A DNA stretch of 64,000 nt from Vreelandella sp042466685 (GCF_042466685.1 NZ_CP170448.1:2604001-2668000); one strand, 5' to 3'; shown: positions 41,891 through 51,778, counted from the first letter of the stretch. A program made the numbers and translations. Notes: generated by a model not told the origin, from the letters alone.

Positions 41891-42466
41891 TCAATCACCT
41901 GTCGGGATAACTTCTCGCTCCGCCGAACCGGGCATGCGCAGTTCAGGCAGAGAAATATCGCGCAGCGACGATGGCGTCTCAGGCAGCTCACGATCCCATT
42001 GATCTAACTGACTCACCGCCCAATCGCGCAGTTGAATAAAGGTGGGCCGCAGCTCGGCCTGTTGCCAGGCCTGTAAGTCTGCCAGCGGCGTGAGGGTAAT
42101 CAGCACGGTGGCAATTAACAAGATAACCGCCCCGCGGGCAACGCCAAAAGCGGCCCCGGCTACGCGGTTCAATAGCCCCATCCCCACCCACTCAATCGCC
42201 GCATGCACCAAGCGGATCACGATGCCGCAAAGCAAGATCACAGCAAAGATCACCAGTATAAAAGCGAGCACTAGGCGGGCGTCAAAGCTGTCGATGAATC
42301 CGCTCATTAGCTCGGCTACTGGCTCGGCGAGCACTCGTGCAACCATTAAGGCCACCACCCAGGCGGCCAACCCCAACGCTTCGCGAACAAACCCCCTGAC
42401 GAACCCGGCCAGCATCGACAGCGCCAGCACAGCCAGGAAAATCGCATCAATCCATGTTAACGCCAT
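41891..42466 (-). CDS. cvpA: CvpA-family membrane protein
   Basis: A 191-residue membrane protein with four helices (MALTWIDAIFLAVLALSMLAG start, GFVRGFVREALGLAAWV loop). E. coli CvpA is needed for colicin V production and for envelope and bile resistance. It is nearly always upstream of purF, as here. The last 45 residues are hydrophilic. AAGAG precedes the start. It abuts dedD by three bases. Confidence 0.92.
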   Translation of the reverse strand: MALTWIDAIFLAVLALSMLAGFVRGFVREALGLAAWVVALMVARVLAEPVAELMSGFIDSFDARLVLAFILVIFAVILLCGIVIRLVHAAIEWVGMGLLNRVAGAAFGVARGAVILLIATVLITLTPLADLQAWQQAELRPTFIQLRDWAVSQLDQWDRELPETPSSLRDISLPELRMPGSAEREVIPTGD

Positions 42467-42469
42467 GGT

Positions 42470-43180
42470 TTAATCTCTTACCCGTACAAGCAGGCCCTGC
42501 ACATTGGCTCGCTGTTTAATCGAGGACATGGCGGCCTCCCCATCCTCAGAAGTGGCATACGGACCTACAAAGACGGTGGTCATATTGTTATCGCGCTCGC
42601 GCTGATAAACCGTAAAACCTTCACCTGATAGCTGTTCGCTTAAGCGCTGCGCATTAGCGGGCTCACCAAAGCTGCCGACTTGTACCGCCCACTCTCCCTG
42701 AGCACTGACGGAAGGGCTGGATGCGCTAGAAGAGGCGCCTTGTGATGAGTTTTGGGAAGCGCTGCTTTGTGACGCACTTTCAGCACTGGTTTGGACGCTG
42801 TCGCTATTGGTGGCAATCAGGTCAGCAATAGGATCGCTATTGGGCGTAGCCGGTGCCTCATCGGATCCGCTGGATCCCGCTTGATTAGAAGCCGTAATTT
42901 GATCGGTCTCCGGCAGCCGCGGGTCGGCGTCAATAGGCATATCGCCATCCTCCCCCACTTCGCTGGGCGTCGACGATAGCGACGGTTCACCAATGGTTGA
43001 AGGTCTTTCCGGTGCAGGAACGTCACGACGCTCCACTTCAACCGGCTGTTCGATCACAAAGCTCGGTTGGGGACGCTCTTCTCTAGGTGCAGGGTCACTC
43101 ATTAGCCACGGCACAAAGATCGCCAATAGCGCGAGCAGAATCACAATACCGCTAATGCGTTCCGTTTTACCGTATTTCAT
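42470..43180 (-). CDS. dedD: SPOR-domain cell-division protein DedD
   Basis: A 236-residue bitopic protein. A single membrane helix near residues 10-28 (ISGIVILLALLAIFVPWLM) is followed by a long Ser/Glu/Pro-rich linker. A C-terminal SPOR domain covers about residues 160-236 (WAVQVGSFGEPANAQRLSEQL), which binds denuded glycans at the septum. ATG at 43180 is preferred, since GGAG lies six bases before it. It overlaps the folC end by 14 bases. Confidence 0.9.
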   Translation of the reverse strand: MKYGKTERISGIVILLALLAIFVPWLMSDPAPREERPQPSFVIEQPVEVERRDVPAPERPSTIGEPSLSSTPSEVGEDGDMPIDADPRLPETDQITASNQAGSSGSDEAPATPNSDPIADLIATNSDSVQTSAESASQSSASQNSSQGASSSASSPSVSAQGEWAVQVGSFGEPANAQRLSEQLSGEGFTVYQRERDNNMTTVFVGPYATSEDGEAAMSSIKQRANVQGLLVRVRD

Positions 43181-44510
43181 TTCCGTCTCCATCAAGCGAC
43201 GCAGCGCCTGTTGGCAGTGGCCGAGCTAGCAGTGCCGCTACTGTAAAGAACGACCCGGTAGCCAAGATACGATCATTAGGCGTTAACACCTTTGCCAGCC
43301 AATCGACGCCTGCTTGCGGCGAATCGGCGCTAAAATGCACCCGCCCTCCCTGAGCGATTATACGTTGCGACAACTCGCTTGCCTGGCAACCTCGCTCTCC
43401 GCTCAGCGACACGCACACCCAATCACTAATGCGAGACGCTAACGACTGTATGACACCGTCGATATCCTTATCATTCAACATACCGATAAGCCCCCACTGA
43501 CGTCCTCCTGCTGGCGGTGGCGGCAAATGGCGAACGACATACTCAGCCGCGTGGGGATTATGCCCCACATCCAGACACCATGGCCCAATCCACTGTAACC
43601 GCCCGGCCAACTGCACCGAACCCAGCGCTGCTTGCACTCGCGACTCCTCTAACATAAGCCCGGCGAGCACTAGTGACTGTAAGGCGGTGGCAGCGTTGTC
43701 GATGGGCAGTCCAGGATCCGGGAGCTCGTCAAGAACAACGCTTAGACCATCCGCATCCTGGCCCTGCCAGCGCCATTGGTTAGGCTCAGCAGACTTCGCC
43801 TGATGGCTAAATTGCTGGCCCAAACTAAACGTAGGCGCCGCTAGCAATTGGGCGCATTCAGCGACACTGGAAGGTAGTGCCTGACTGCCTAATACCGCGG
43901 GTCGCTTGGCCCGAAAAATACCGGCTTTTTCACGCCCAATCTGGGCTAAATCGGTGCCTAAAAAGTTAGCGTGATCCTGAGCGATAGTGGTGACGATAGC
44001 CACATCCGCATCAATGATATTGACCGCATCAAGGCGGCCTCCGAGCCCTACCTCAAGCACCGCTAGATCAAGTTCCGCACTCGCCAGGCACCACAGGCCG
44101 CAAAGTGTACCCGCTTCAAAATAGGTCAGGCTGATTTCGCCACCCTGCAACCGCGCACGCTCGACCTGCTCAAAACCTTGTACCAGCAGTTGATCGTCGG
44201 CTTCCTGTCCAGCGATTTTTACGCGCTCGTTGTAGCGTAATAAATGGGGGGAAGTGTAGGTACCCACCCGCCAATCGTGGGCACGGGCAACGCTATCGAT
44301 CATGGCAAGGGTTGAACCCTTGCCATTGGTTCCTGCTACCGTGATAACACGAGAAGCGATGGGGCTTGAGAAAAGCCCCATCCGCTCGGCCACTTGCGAA
44401 ACCCGCTCCAGGCCCATATCAATCCCTACCGGATGCAGCGTTTCCAAATGCTGGAGCCACTGCTGCAAAGAGTAGAGCGGCAAAGACGTCTGTCGAGAGT
44501 CAGGCATTGC
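43167..44510 (-). CDS. folC: Dihydrofolate synthase / folylpolyglutamate synthase
   Basis: A 447-residue bifunctional ligase adding glutamate to dihydropteroate and then to tetrahydrofolate. The Mur-ligase-type P-loop VAGTNGKGSTLAMI and the following TSPHLLRYNERVKI are clear, as are EVGLGGRLDAVNI and DVGHNPHAAEYV. The start is uncertain: ATG at 44510 overlaps the accD stop, and ATG at 44525 is an alternative. Neither has a strong ribosome-binding site, suggesting translation coupled to accD. Confidence 0.92.
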   Translation of the reverse strand, partial: AMPDSRQTSLPLYSLQQWLQHLETLHPVGIDMGLERVSQVAERMGLFSSPIASRVITVAGTNGKGSTLAMIDSVARAHDWRVGTYTSPHLLRYNERVKIAGQEADDQLLVQGFEQVERARLQGGEISLTYFEAGTLCGLWCLASAELDLAVLEVGLGGRLDAVNIIDADVAIVTTIAQDHANFLGTDLAQIGREKAGIFRAKRPAVLGSQALPSSVAECAQLLAAPTFSLGQQFSHQAKSAEPNQWRWQGQDADGLSVVLDELPDPGLPIDNAATALQSLVLAGLMLEESRVQAALGSVQLAGRLQWIGPWCLDVGHNPHAAEYVVRHLPPPPAGGRQWGLIGMLNDKDIDGVIQSLASRISDWVCVSLSGERGCQASELSQRIIAQGGRVHFSADSPQAGVDWLAKVLTPNDRILATGSFFTVAALLARPLPTGAASLDGDGNEIR

Positions 44511-45519
44511 GTGAATGGTCATCACTCTTAGCGGCAGTGGTATCCTTATTAGACGCTTCGACCTTCTCAAACGTTACGTCAGCGGTTGCCGCTAAGGCCT
44601 CTTCCTCAACGATAGGCTCAACAACGTCAACATCATCAGGATTAGTCGAACTCACCGGTGTCGCTTCGTGATGCGTTAATTTACGCAGCACGCTACCCAC
44701 GCGAGCGCGCATCTCATGGCGGTGCACGATCATATCGACGGTACCGTGTTCTAGCAGAAACTCGCTGCGCTGGAACCCTTCAGGCAAGGTTTCACGCACC
44801 GTTTGCTCGATAACCCTGGGGCCTGCAAAACCAATCAACGCATTGGGTTCAGCAATATTCAAGTCACCCAGCATGGCCAGTGAGGCCGAAACACCGCCAA
44901 AAACGGGATCCGTTAGTACCGAAATATACGGCACACCGGCTTGCTTGAGTTTTTCAAGCGCAGCTGAGGTCTTAGCCATCTGCATCAACGAGAAGAGTGC
45001 TTCCTGCATCCGCGCGCCACCGGAGGCAGCAAAGCACACCAGCGGGATATTCTGTTCCAGCGCCAGGGTAGCAGCACGAACAAATTTCTCGCCGACCACG
45101 GCCCCCATTGAACCACCCATAAAGGTGAACTCAAAGGCAACGGCGACTACCGGCAAACCGTCCAACTCACCGCGCATTGCGACCAGCGCATCTTTCTCGC
45201 CGGTGTCTTTCTGCGCCGCGGTTAGACGGTCTTTGTATTTTTTGGAGTCGCGGAACTTCAACCGATCATTGGGCTCGATTTCGGCCGCAATCTCCTCGCG
45301 TCCTGCTTTATCCAAGAACCAGTCCAAGCGTTTGCGTGCCGTCAAGCGCAGGTGATGATCGCACTTGGGGCATACGCTGTTATGTTTCTCTAGCTCAGGA
45401 AGGTAGAGAACCGCTTCGCACTTGGGACATTTACGCCAGAGGCCGTCGGGCACGCTAGCGCGACGGTCTTTACGCTGGATACGACCCATAGAGGGTACGA
45501 TCTTGTCTAACCAGCTCAT
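44500..45519 (-). CDS. accD: Acetyl-CoA carboxylase carboxyltransferase beta subunit
   Basis: A 339-residue subunit making malonyl-CoA with AccA. The N-terminal zinc finger has CPKC near residue 31 and CPKC near residue 50. The carboxyltransferase domain includes EFTFMGGSMGAVVGEKF and CFAASGGARMQEAL. The last 45 residues form an acidic, low-complexity tail not found in E. coli AccD (304 residues). ATG at 45519 (MSWLDKIVPSM) is preferred to the frame start at 45546. It is followed by folC. Confidence 0.95.
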   Translation of the reverse strand: MSWLDKIVPSMGRIQRKDRRASVPDGLWRKCPKCEAVLYLPELEKHNSVCPKCDHHLRLTARKRLDWFLDKAGREEIAAEIEPNDRLKFRDSKKYKDRLTAAQKDTGEKDALVAMRGELDGLPVVAVAFEFTFMGGSMGAVVGEKFVRAATLALEQNIPLVCFAASGGARMQEALFSLMQMAKTSAALEKLKQAGVPYISVLTDPVFGGVSASLAMLGDLNIAEPNALIGFAGPRVIEQTVRETLPEGFQRSEFLLEHGTVDMIVHRHEMRARVGSVLRKLTHHEATPVSSTNPDDVDVVEPIVEEEALAATADVTFEKVEASNKDTTAAKSDDHSRNA

Positions 45520-45613
45520 ATCAAAAAGGCTTCCGTTATACGTCAACGCCCGGCAAAACCAGGCTTGATGAGTGTCGTGAATCTATTCAGTATAGGCGAT
45601 AAAGCATGTTGCC

Positions 45614-46417
45614 TTAGGCATCCATCGCCGTACGCATCTCTGCTAATACAGTTTTCAACTGGCCCGCTATGGTTTCCGGCGCATCGACGCTTTCGGCGAT
45701 GCGGTTAACCAAGGCGCTACCTACAATCACGCCATCGGCGACTTTAGCGACTTCGGCGGCTGTTACCCCGTCACGGATGCCGAAACCAACACATAGCGGT
45801 AAATCGGTCATTCCCCGCAGCGGTGCCAAGTGCTCGGCCACATCGGCTGCGTTCAGAGTGGCAGCACCGGTCACGCCTTTCAGCGAAACGTAGTAGAGGT
45901 AGCCTTCACCATGGGCGCATATTGTAGCGGCACGCTGATGTGAAGTGGTAGGCGCAACGAGAAAAATCGCGGCTAAATTGCGCGATTTCAGCAGAGGCCC
46001 GATCTCTTCGGCCTCTTCAGGCGGCATATCCACGATCAGCACACCGTCAACGCCCACGCTGGCCGCTTGATCGGCAAAATTTTCGTAGCCAATCCGCTCA
46101 ATGGGATTCAAATACCCCATGAGCACCACCGGCGTTGTAGTATCGGTTTGGCGGAACTCTTTGACCATTTGCATAAGGTCAACTAGGCGTGTTCCCTGCT
46201 TCAAAGCACGCTCACAGGCTTTTTGAATTACCGGGCCATCAGCCATGGGGTCGGAAAACGGCACACCTAGTTCAATCACATCGGCCCCCGCTTCCACCAG
46301 TGCATGCATAAAGCCCACGGTGTACTGCGGCGCTGGATCCCCTGCGGTGATGTAAGGGATCAGGGCCTTGCGACCCTGCTGCTTAAGTTCACTGAAACGC
46401 TGATCAATACGGTTCAT
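45614..46417 (-). CDS. trpA: Tryptophan synthase alpha chain
   Basis: A 267-residue TIM-barrel enzyme cleaving indole-3-glycerol phosphate to indole. The catalytic Glu and Asp lie in DVIELGVPFSDPMADGPVIQ (residues 45-64). It begins RFSELKQQGRKALIPYITAGDP, as in other TrpA. It lies eight bases after trpB, its complex partner. It sits between trpB and accD, whereas Pseudomonas keeps trpBA elsewhere. Confidence 0.97.
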   Translation of the reverse strand: MNRIDQRFSELKQQGRKALIPYITAGDPAPQYTVGFMHALVEAGADVIELGVPFSDPMADGPVIQKACERALKQGTRLVDLMQMVKEFRQTDTTTPVVLMGYLNPIERIGYENFADQAASVGVDGVLIVDMPPEEAEEIGPLLKSRNLAAIFLVAPTTSHQRAATICAHGEGYLYYVSLKGVTGAATLNAADVAEHLAPLRGMTDLPLCVGFGIRDGVTAAEVAKVADGVIVGSALVNRIAESVDAPETIAGQLKTVLAEMRTAMDA

Positions 46418-46425
46418 GCTCGCCC

Positions 46426-47667
46426 TTAAAATTCGATGCCATCAATCTTAGCAACTGTCATGATGTCTTTGTCGCCACGCCCTGAAAGGTTAACCACGAT
46501 ATGCTGGTCAGGTCGCATGGTAGGCGCCAACACCTTGGCATGGGCCAGCGCATGGGCTGACTCAAGGGCCGGCATAATCCCTTCCATGTGGGTCAACTCG
46601 CGAAACGCTTCGAGGACTTCTTTGTCGTTAGCCGCCACATAGGAGACCCGGCCTACGTCTTTCCAAAGCGCATGCTCCGGGCCGACGCCAGGATAATCCA
46701 GGCCAGCTGAAATGGAGTGGGTATCAGACACCTGCCCGGCTTCATCAGACATCAAGTAAGTCCGGTTGCCGTGCAACACACCGCGCGGCGCATTGGATGC
46801 CAGCGGCGCTGCGTGGCGGCCGGTTTCAACGCCATCGCCCCCCGCTTCCACGCCATACATAGCAACGCCGTCGTCTTCCACAAACGGGTAGAAAAGGCCA
46901 AGGGCGTTAGAGCCACCGCCTACGCAGGCAATCAGCGCATCGGGCAGGCGACCGATCTGCTCCAGCGACTGGCGGCGCGCTTCGCGCCCTACTACAGCGT
47001 TGAAATCACGCACTAGCAGCGGATAAGGGTGCGGGCCCGCGACAGTACCAATGATATAGAAGGTGTTATCAACGTTGGTGACCCAGTCACGCAGCGCCTC
47101 GTTCATGGCATCCTTGAGCGTGCGGGTTCCAGACTCCACCGGAATGACCCGCGCCCCCAACAGGCGCATACGATAAACATTCAGCTTTTGCCGCTGGACG
47201 TCTTCAGCCCCCATATAGACATCGCACTCAAGCCCAAGGCGAGCGGCGACGGTCGCCGAGGCGACGCCATGCTGGCCCGCCCCGGTTTCAGCGATAATCC
47301 GCGGCTTGCCGGTTTTTTTGGCCAGCAGTGCCTGACCAATGGTGTTGTTCACCTTGTGGGCGCCGGTATGGTTCAGGTCTTCCCGTTTCAACCAAATTTG
47401 CGCGCCGCCTAGACTCGCAGACCAACGCTTGGCGTGGTAGAGCGGCGACGGGCGCCCCACATAGTGGGCAAGATCGTAGTCAAACTCGGCCTGGAAATCA
47501 GGGTCATCGCGCAGGCTCAAGTAGGTTTTCTCTAACTCTTCCAACGCAAAGCTCAGGGTTTCTGACACAAAGCGACCGCCATAAGGGCCAAAATGACCGC
47601 GGGCATCCGGCATTCGGGTCAGATCGCTGAACTTGGTTTTGGGTGCAGGCGTCGCAGAAACAGTCAC
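46426..47667 (-). CDS. trpB: Tryptophan synthase beta chain
   Basis: A 413-residue PLP enzyme joining indole with serine. The PLP lysine is in LNHTGAHKVNNTIGQ (about residues 97-111), and the glycine-rich phosphate loop CVGGGSNALG is near 245-254. It starts at ATG 47667, with the conserved PDARGHFGPYGGRFVSETL at about residue 20. The 135-base gap to trpF holds no recognised leader peptide or attenuator. Confidence 0.97.
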   Translation of the reverse strand: MTVSATPAPKTKFSDLTRMPDARGHFGPYGGRFVSETLSFALEELEKTYLSLRDDPDFQAEFDYDLAHYVGRPSPLYHAKRWSASLGGAQIWLKREDLNHTGAHKVNNTIGQALLAKKTGKPRIIAETGAGQHGVASATVAARLGLECDVYMGAEDVQRQKLNVYRMRLLGARVIPVESGTRTLKDAMNEALRDWVTNVDNTFYIIGTVAGPHPYPLLVRDFNAVVGREARRQSLEQIGRLPDALIACVGGGSNALGLFYPFVEDDGVAMYGVEAGGDGVETGRHAAPLASNAPRGVLHGNRTYLMSDEAGQVSDTHSISAGLDYPGVGPEHALWKDVGRVSYVAANDKEVLEAFRELTHMEGIMPALESAHALAHAKVLAPTMRPDQHIVVNLSGRGDKDIMTVAKIDGIEF

Positions 47668-47802
47668 AGGGATACCTCACAAGATCGCCAGAACAGGCAA
47701 ACAAAAAATGAATCGACGTAACACGTAGCTCGATAAAATACCCATAAGCAGTGCGTATAAATTACACACAAACCGGGCTCACATAAACGGATGCGGCGAA
47801 CG

Positions 47803-48441
47803 CTAGCGGGCGTCAGCTAATGCCACCTGGCTGACGAAAGACGCCATCTTGTCGGCATCTTTACAGCCGTGGGAAGCTTCAATACCGCCGGATACATCCA
47901 CGGCATAAGGCGCTACCTGACGCACAGCATCAGCAATGTTATCAGCACTCAACCCACCGGCGAGGATAACAGGTTTTGCAAGATTTGCGGGGATTCTCGA
48001 CCAATCAAAGGTCTCCCCCGTGCCCCCTGGCGTTCCTGGGCGGTAAGCGTCCAATAACAATGCCTGGGCATGATGATAGCGCGCCGCCTCATGGGCAAGG
48101 TCTATCTCATCGCGCATACGCAGCGCCTTCATCCAGGGTAGCGCAAAGCGATGACACTCCTCGGGCGTTTCATTGCCGTGAAACTGAAGCATATCGAGAT
48201 AGGGTAAGCACTGCTCAATGAGTTCAGCGGGCTGGTCAACAAACAACCCCACGCGGGTCACAAAGGCGGGTACGCGGGCCGAGAGCGCCGCCAACTGCTC
48301 TATATTGACGCTGCGAGCGCTTTTTGGCCACATCACAAACCCCAAGGCGTCCACACCAAGCGCCACGGCGCGCTCGATATCCTGCTCTTGGGTAAAACCA
48401 CAGAACTTGATTCGGGTGCGGGTTAGTGGAGCAGACCTCAT
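47803..48441 (-). CDS. trpF: Phosphoribosylanthranilate isomerase
   Basis: A 212-residue TIM-barrel enzyme of tryptophan synthesis. The motif KFCGFTQEQDIERAV has the catalytic Cys at its usual place near residue 14; VDALGFVMWPKSAR and VILAGGLSADNIADA follow. The start overlaps the truA stop by four bases (ATGA). Single-function form, not fused to trpC. The truA-trpF order is shared with Pseudomonas. Confidence 0.96.
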   Translation of the reverse strand: MRSAPLTRTRIKFCGFTQEQDIERAVALGVDALGFVMWPKSARSVNIEQLAALSARVPAFVTRVGLFVDQPAELIEQCLPYLDMLQFHGNETPEECHRFALPWMKALRMRDEIDLAHEAARYHHAQALLLDAYRPGTPGGTGETFDWSRIPANLAKPVILAGGLSADNIADAVRQVAPYAVDVSGGIEASHGCKDADKMASFVSQVALADAR

Positions 48442-49376
48442 GACGACGCCTCCTGTTCAGGGGTGGCTGCCGGATGACGCAGTGAGCGATTCCGCCGATA
48501 GGCCACCCGTGGCGTATCAGGCAGCTCACGCTCTCCCGTCCATTCACCGGTAAATGAAAGCAGATGTGGCCCCAGCGGCTCCTTGGGCAGATCAAAGCGC
48601 TCATCGTAAACCGAATCCACAAAATGCAGACCACAGGCGGGTGCCGTAACGTCGCCTTTGCGGCGATTTTTGAGCGCCAGCAGTTCGCCGATATAGGCCT
48701 CACTCTTAGCACCACGCCCGACACTCACCAGCGCCCCGGCAATGTTGCGAATCATATGGTGCAAAAACGCATTGCCTTGGATGTCGATCATTACCAACTG
48801 GCCATAGCGTTTTACGTCCACAAAATGCATATGCCGCCAGGGGGTTTTGGATTGACAGCCAGCGGCGCGGAAGCTGGAAAAATCGTGCTCCCCTACCAGT
48901 GACTGGGCGGCCCTGTGCATGGCATCGGCGTCTAAGGGGTCACGGCACCAGGTCACATTGGCCCGCTCCAGTACCGGGCGGCTTATCTGATTCAGCAGCA
49001 CGTAGCGGTAGCGGCGCCCCAGGGCACACAGGCGTGAATGGAAGTCATCGCCTACTGGCTTCACCCAACGCACGGCGATATCGCGGGGCAACTGGGTATT
49101 AGCGCCAAAGATCCAGGCTTTTTCAGAGCGCCCCACCGGCGGGTCAAAATGCACGATCTGGCGCGTCGCATGCACACCCGAATCAGTGCGCCCACTGGCA
49201 CTCACCTGGATGGGCTCATTGGCTACCTTGGACAGCGCATTTTCTAACGATGCCTGTACCGATGCGGCGTGGTTTAAGCGCTGAAAACCGCAGTAGCGGG
49301 TACCATCGTATTCGACCCCCATTGCCAGGCGGCCGGTAAGCGGAATTTTCTCATCGAAGTGATAGAACAGCGTCAT
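48438..49376 (-). CDS. truA: tRNA pseudouridine(38-40) synthase
   Basis: A 312-residue enzyme modifying the anticodon arm of several tRNAs. The nucleophile Asp65 is in SASGRTDSGVHA, and VEYDGTRYCGFQRL near residue 20 and GNAFLHHMIRNIAG are family motifs. It is about 40 residues longer than E. coli TruA, the extra length being a hydrophilic C-terminal tail. Translationally coupled to trpF, and nine bases from fimV. Confidence 0.96.
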   Translation of the reverse strand: MTLFYHFDEKIPLTGRLAMGVEYDGTRYCGFQRLNHAASVQASLENALSKVANEPIQVSASGRTDSGVHATRQIVHFDPPVGRSEKAWIFGANTQLPRDIAVRWVKPVGDDFHSRLCALGRRYRYVLLNQISRPVLERANVTWCRDPLDADAMHRAAQSLVGEHDFSSFRAAGCQSKTPWRHMHFVDVKRYGQLVMIDIQGNAFLHHMIRNIAGALVSVGRGAKSEAYIGELLALKNRRKGDVTAPACGLHFVDSVYDERFDLPKEPLGPHLLSFTGEWTGERELPDTPRVAYRRNRSLRHPAATPEQEASS

Positions 49377-49385
49377 AAAGCCACA

Positions 49386-51587
49386 TCATGTTGAAGATTT
49401 TGAAGGATCGCTATTATCCAGCCCTCGGGGCTTGAATGCTACCTCTTCAATTTCCCACTCCTCCTCAATTGGCCGTCGCGGCTGTTTAGCCGGTGACACC
49501 GATGCTCCTTGCGGCTCACTGGGGAACTCTACCGTGGGCTGCATGGGGGTCTCGAGGCGCAGTCCCTCATCGCTACTTGAAGCGCTGTTTAAAATCGGTG
49601 GGCGGTAATCGATAAAGCGATGACCTGAATCCTTAGCTAATCCAACTGGTTTTTCGGCTTTTTGCCCGTCTGTATCAGTCAGTCGACCAGACGCAGGCAA
49701 ACCGGCCTCAAGAGAAGCCAGCAGTTGGTGAACGGCATTCGGCGGCGGAGCCAATGAAACGTTTTCAGCGCGCGCAACGGGAACAACTGTAAGCCCTAGC
49801 CGCCGCTGACGCCCCTGCTCAGCGAGCCCCGATGCCTGGCTTTTTTCATAGCCAAGCGTCTCTTCTTGAGATGGCTCCGGTACTTGATTATCGAGCAGCC
49901 ACTGATCGGTATCCACTGCTGACACGGTGTTAGTGGGGGGAGCACCGGTCTCAGCACTGGGCTCTGGTTTCGCGGGCCCTAGCTGTTCTGGTTTAGGTCT
50001 TTCTGGCTCAGGCTCGGATTCGTTTTGAGACGCTGTCGACCGACCGCTGTCGTGGCGCGGCTCCTCAACGTCATCTTTATGATGGGAGGGCGCTGGGGAA
50101 GTGACGGAAACAGCCTCTCGCATAGGCGGCGCCTTGGGGGCTGCACGGGGCGAAACCGCTGGCTTCACTACTGGCTCTGCAAGCGGAATCTCTTCCCAGG
50201 TTTCTTCACGACGCTTACGTAGCCATACCAACAGCCCAACTAACAGTACGATGGCCCCCAGTGCCAACGGCCACTGGTAGCGCTCGATCACAGCAGCCAC
50301 ACCTGGGCTGCCCGTCTCGGCCATGCTGGCAGCAAGTGGCCCAGAGGATTGCTCTTGAGCAGACTGCTCTTGGGCAGCTAGTGCGCCGCTTAACGCCTGC
50401 GTTAGCGAGGCAACTTCACCACGCAGCTCGTTAAGCTCTGCGTGCATCAATTCACGCTCTTCGAGCACCTGTTGAAGTGTCGATTGGCTGTGGCGCAGTT
50501 GCGCGGTCAGCTCAGTACGGCTGAGCACTTCAGGCGCGTTGGTAACGGCTTCAACCGTTGTTTGATCAATGGGTTCTGGCCCACCTGTTCCTGGCTCATC
50601 CGTCTCAAGCACGCTCGAGTCAACCGCGACAGCTTCCGAACCCCCTGCGGCAAGCGCACTATTTGAGTGAGTAAGTGCATTAGCGTGTAGCGTTTGAGCG
50701 GTGGCTATTGCGGTATCAGCCACAGGTGCAGGCTCAACCTCTGGTGGCGACACAGCCTGTAACGCGCCATTGCGGCGCGACCGCCAGGCTTCGTTCATCG
50801 CCTTGATGGCAGCATCGGCATCGTCATGGGAGCGCGCCAGAATACGTTCAGCATCCGGTATGCGCAGCGTTTGTCCTGCACGCATGTCATTTATATTGCC
50901 CGAAGGAAAGGCGTCAGGGTTGGCCTCCAGCAGCGCGACCATCATCTGCTGAACGCTTACTTCGCCGGGCTTGATACGCTCGGCAACGCTCCATAGGGTA
51001 TCCCCACTACCCACGTAAGTGCTGTTTGCATTACGTGAAGCACGGCTGTTGATACCAGACGGCTCAGTCGTCGTTGATTGGGTGGTGGCTGCATGCAACG
51101 CTATCGGCACGGCGGTTTGCAACTGACTCTGGTTTAAAGCGCCATGCTGAGAATAGTTCTGAGAAGGGCCCTGTTGAGAAGGGCCCAGTTGAGAGTAACC
51201 CTGGGGATCAAACAGCAAGGTCACGTCACGCGTCTGTTGGCCACCGGGATACTCCAGAGTGAATAACAGCTCCAGCCAAGGCTCTTCCATGGACTGTCCT
51301 GAGCTCAAGCGCACCTGGCGACGCCCCTGCTGCTCTTCAACCTGAACGCGAACGCTGTCTGCTAATGGCGTCCACTCAAGACCAGCGGCGGCAAATGCTG
51401 ACGGCTCAGCTACGCTGACACGAATGTCATCGAGAGCGTAATCACTACTTTCAAGTAGAGGGATCGAGGCATCTAACGGCGCATTTAAATACGAGCTGAC
51501 ACTCGCCGGGCCCAAGCCAATGGCCAGTGCAATAGGGCTCACTGTGCTCAACGAGAGCCATGCCATCCATGTCACTGTTTTTTTCAT
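49386..51587 (-). CDS. fimV: FimV-like LysM membrane protein
   Basis: A 733-residue peptidoglycan-associated protein. A signal peptide covers residues 1-22 (MKKTVTWMAWLSLSTVSPIA). A FimV N-terminal domain follows (LNAPLDASIPLLESSDYALDDIRVSVA-type), then a LysM motif near residues 195-245 (GSGDTLWSVAERI ... MRAGQTLRIPD), a short coiled coil and one membrane helix near 432-450. The cytoplasmic part is long, acidic and proline-rich. The conserved C-terminal TPR module of Pseudomonas FimV is not visible. Start at 51587 has GGGGG upstream. FimV-type proteins organise polar complexes. Confidence 0.88.
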   Translation of the reverse strand: MKKTVTWMAWLSLSTVSPIALAIGLGPASVSSYLNAPLDASIPLLESSDYALDDIRVSVAEPSAFAAAGLEWTPLADSVRVQVEEQQGRRQVRLSSGQSMEEPWLELLFTLEYPGGQQTRDVTLLFDPQGYSQLGPSQQGPSQNYSQHGALNQSQLQTAVPIALHAATTQSTTTEPSGINSRASRNANSTYVGSGDTLWSVAERIKPGEVSVQQMMVALLEANPDAFPSGNINDMRAGQTLRIPDAERILARSHDDADAAIKAMNEAWRSRRNGALQAVSPPEVEPAPVADTAIATAQTLHANALTHSNSALAAGGSEAVAVDSSVLETDEPGTGGPEPIDQTTVEAVTNAPEVLSRTELTAQLRHSQSTLQQVLEERELMHAELNELRGEVASLTQALSGALAAQEQSAQEQSSGPLAASMAETGSPGVAAVIERYQWPLALGAIVLLVGLLVWLRKRREETWEEIPLAEPVVKPAVSPRAAPKAPPMREAVSVTSPAPSHHKDDVEEPRHDSGRSTASQNESEPEPERPKPEQLGPAKPEPSAETGAPPTNTVSAVDTDQWLLDNQVPEPSQEETLGYEKSQASGLAEQGRQRRLGLTVVPVARAENVSLAPPPNAVHQLLASLEAGLPASGRLTDTDGQKAEKPVGLAKDSGHRFIDYRPPILNSASSSDEGLRLETPMQPTVEFPSEPQGASVSPAKQPRRPIEEEWEIEEVAFKPRGLDNSDPSKSST

Positions 51588-51710
51588 GCATGCCCCCTGA
51601 TCGCTCACTTACTTTTAACGACTGATGCCAGATTATTGTATTACGTCGTTTTTATTATAACTTAACGAAATAGTGACACTATTCGCACTATCGTGATGAC
51701 TGGCCGCATA

Positions 51711-51743
51711 AAAAACGGGGAGCTGCGAACAGCTCCCCGTTTT
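51711..51743 (-). terminator. Terminator of asd
   Basis: A perfect 13-base-pair stem, AAAACGGGGAGCT (51712-51724) with AGCTCCCCGTTTT (51731-51743), closes on a six-base loop. It is followed by T residues on the minus strand, 36 bases after the asd stop and before fimV. Confidence 0.9.
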
Positions 51744-51778
51744 GACTGGCGGACTACAAGACGTAGTACAAGTAACAA

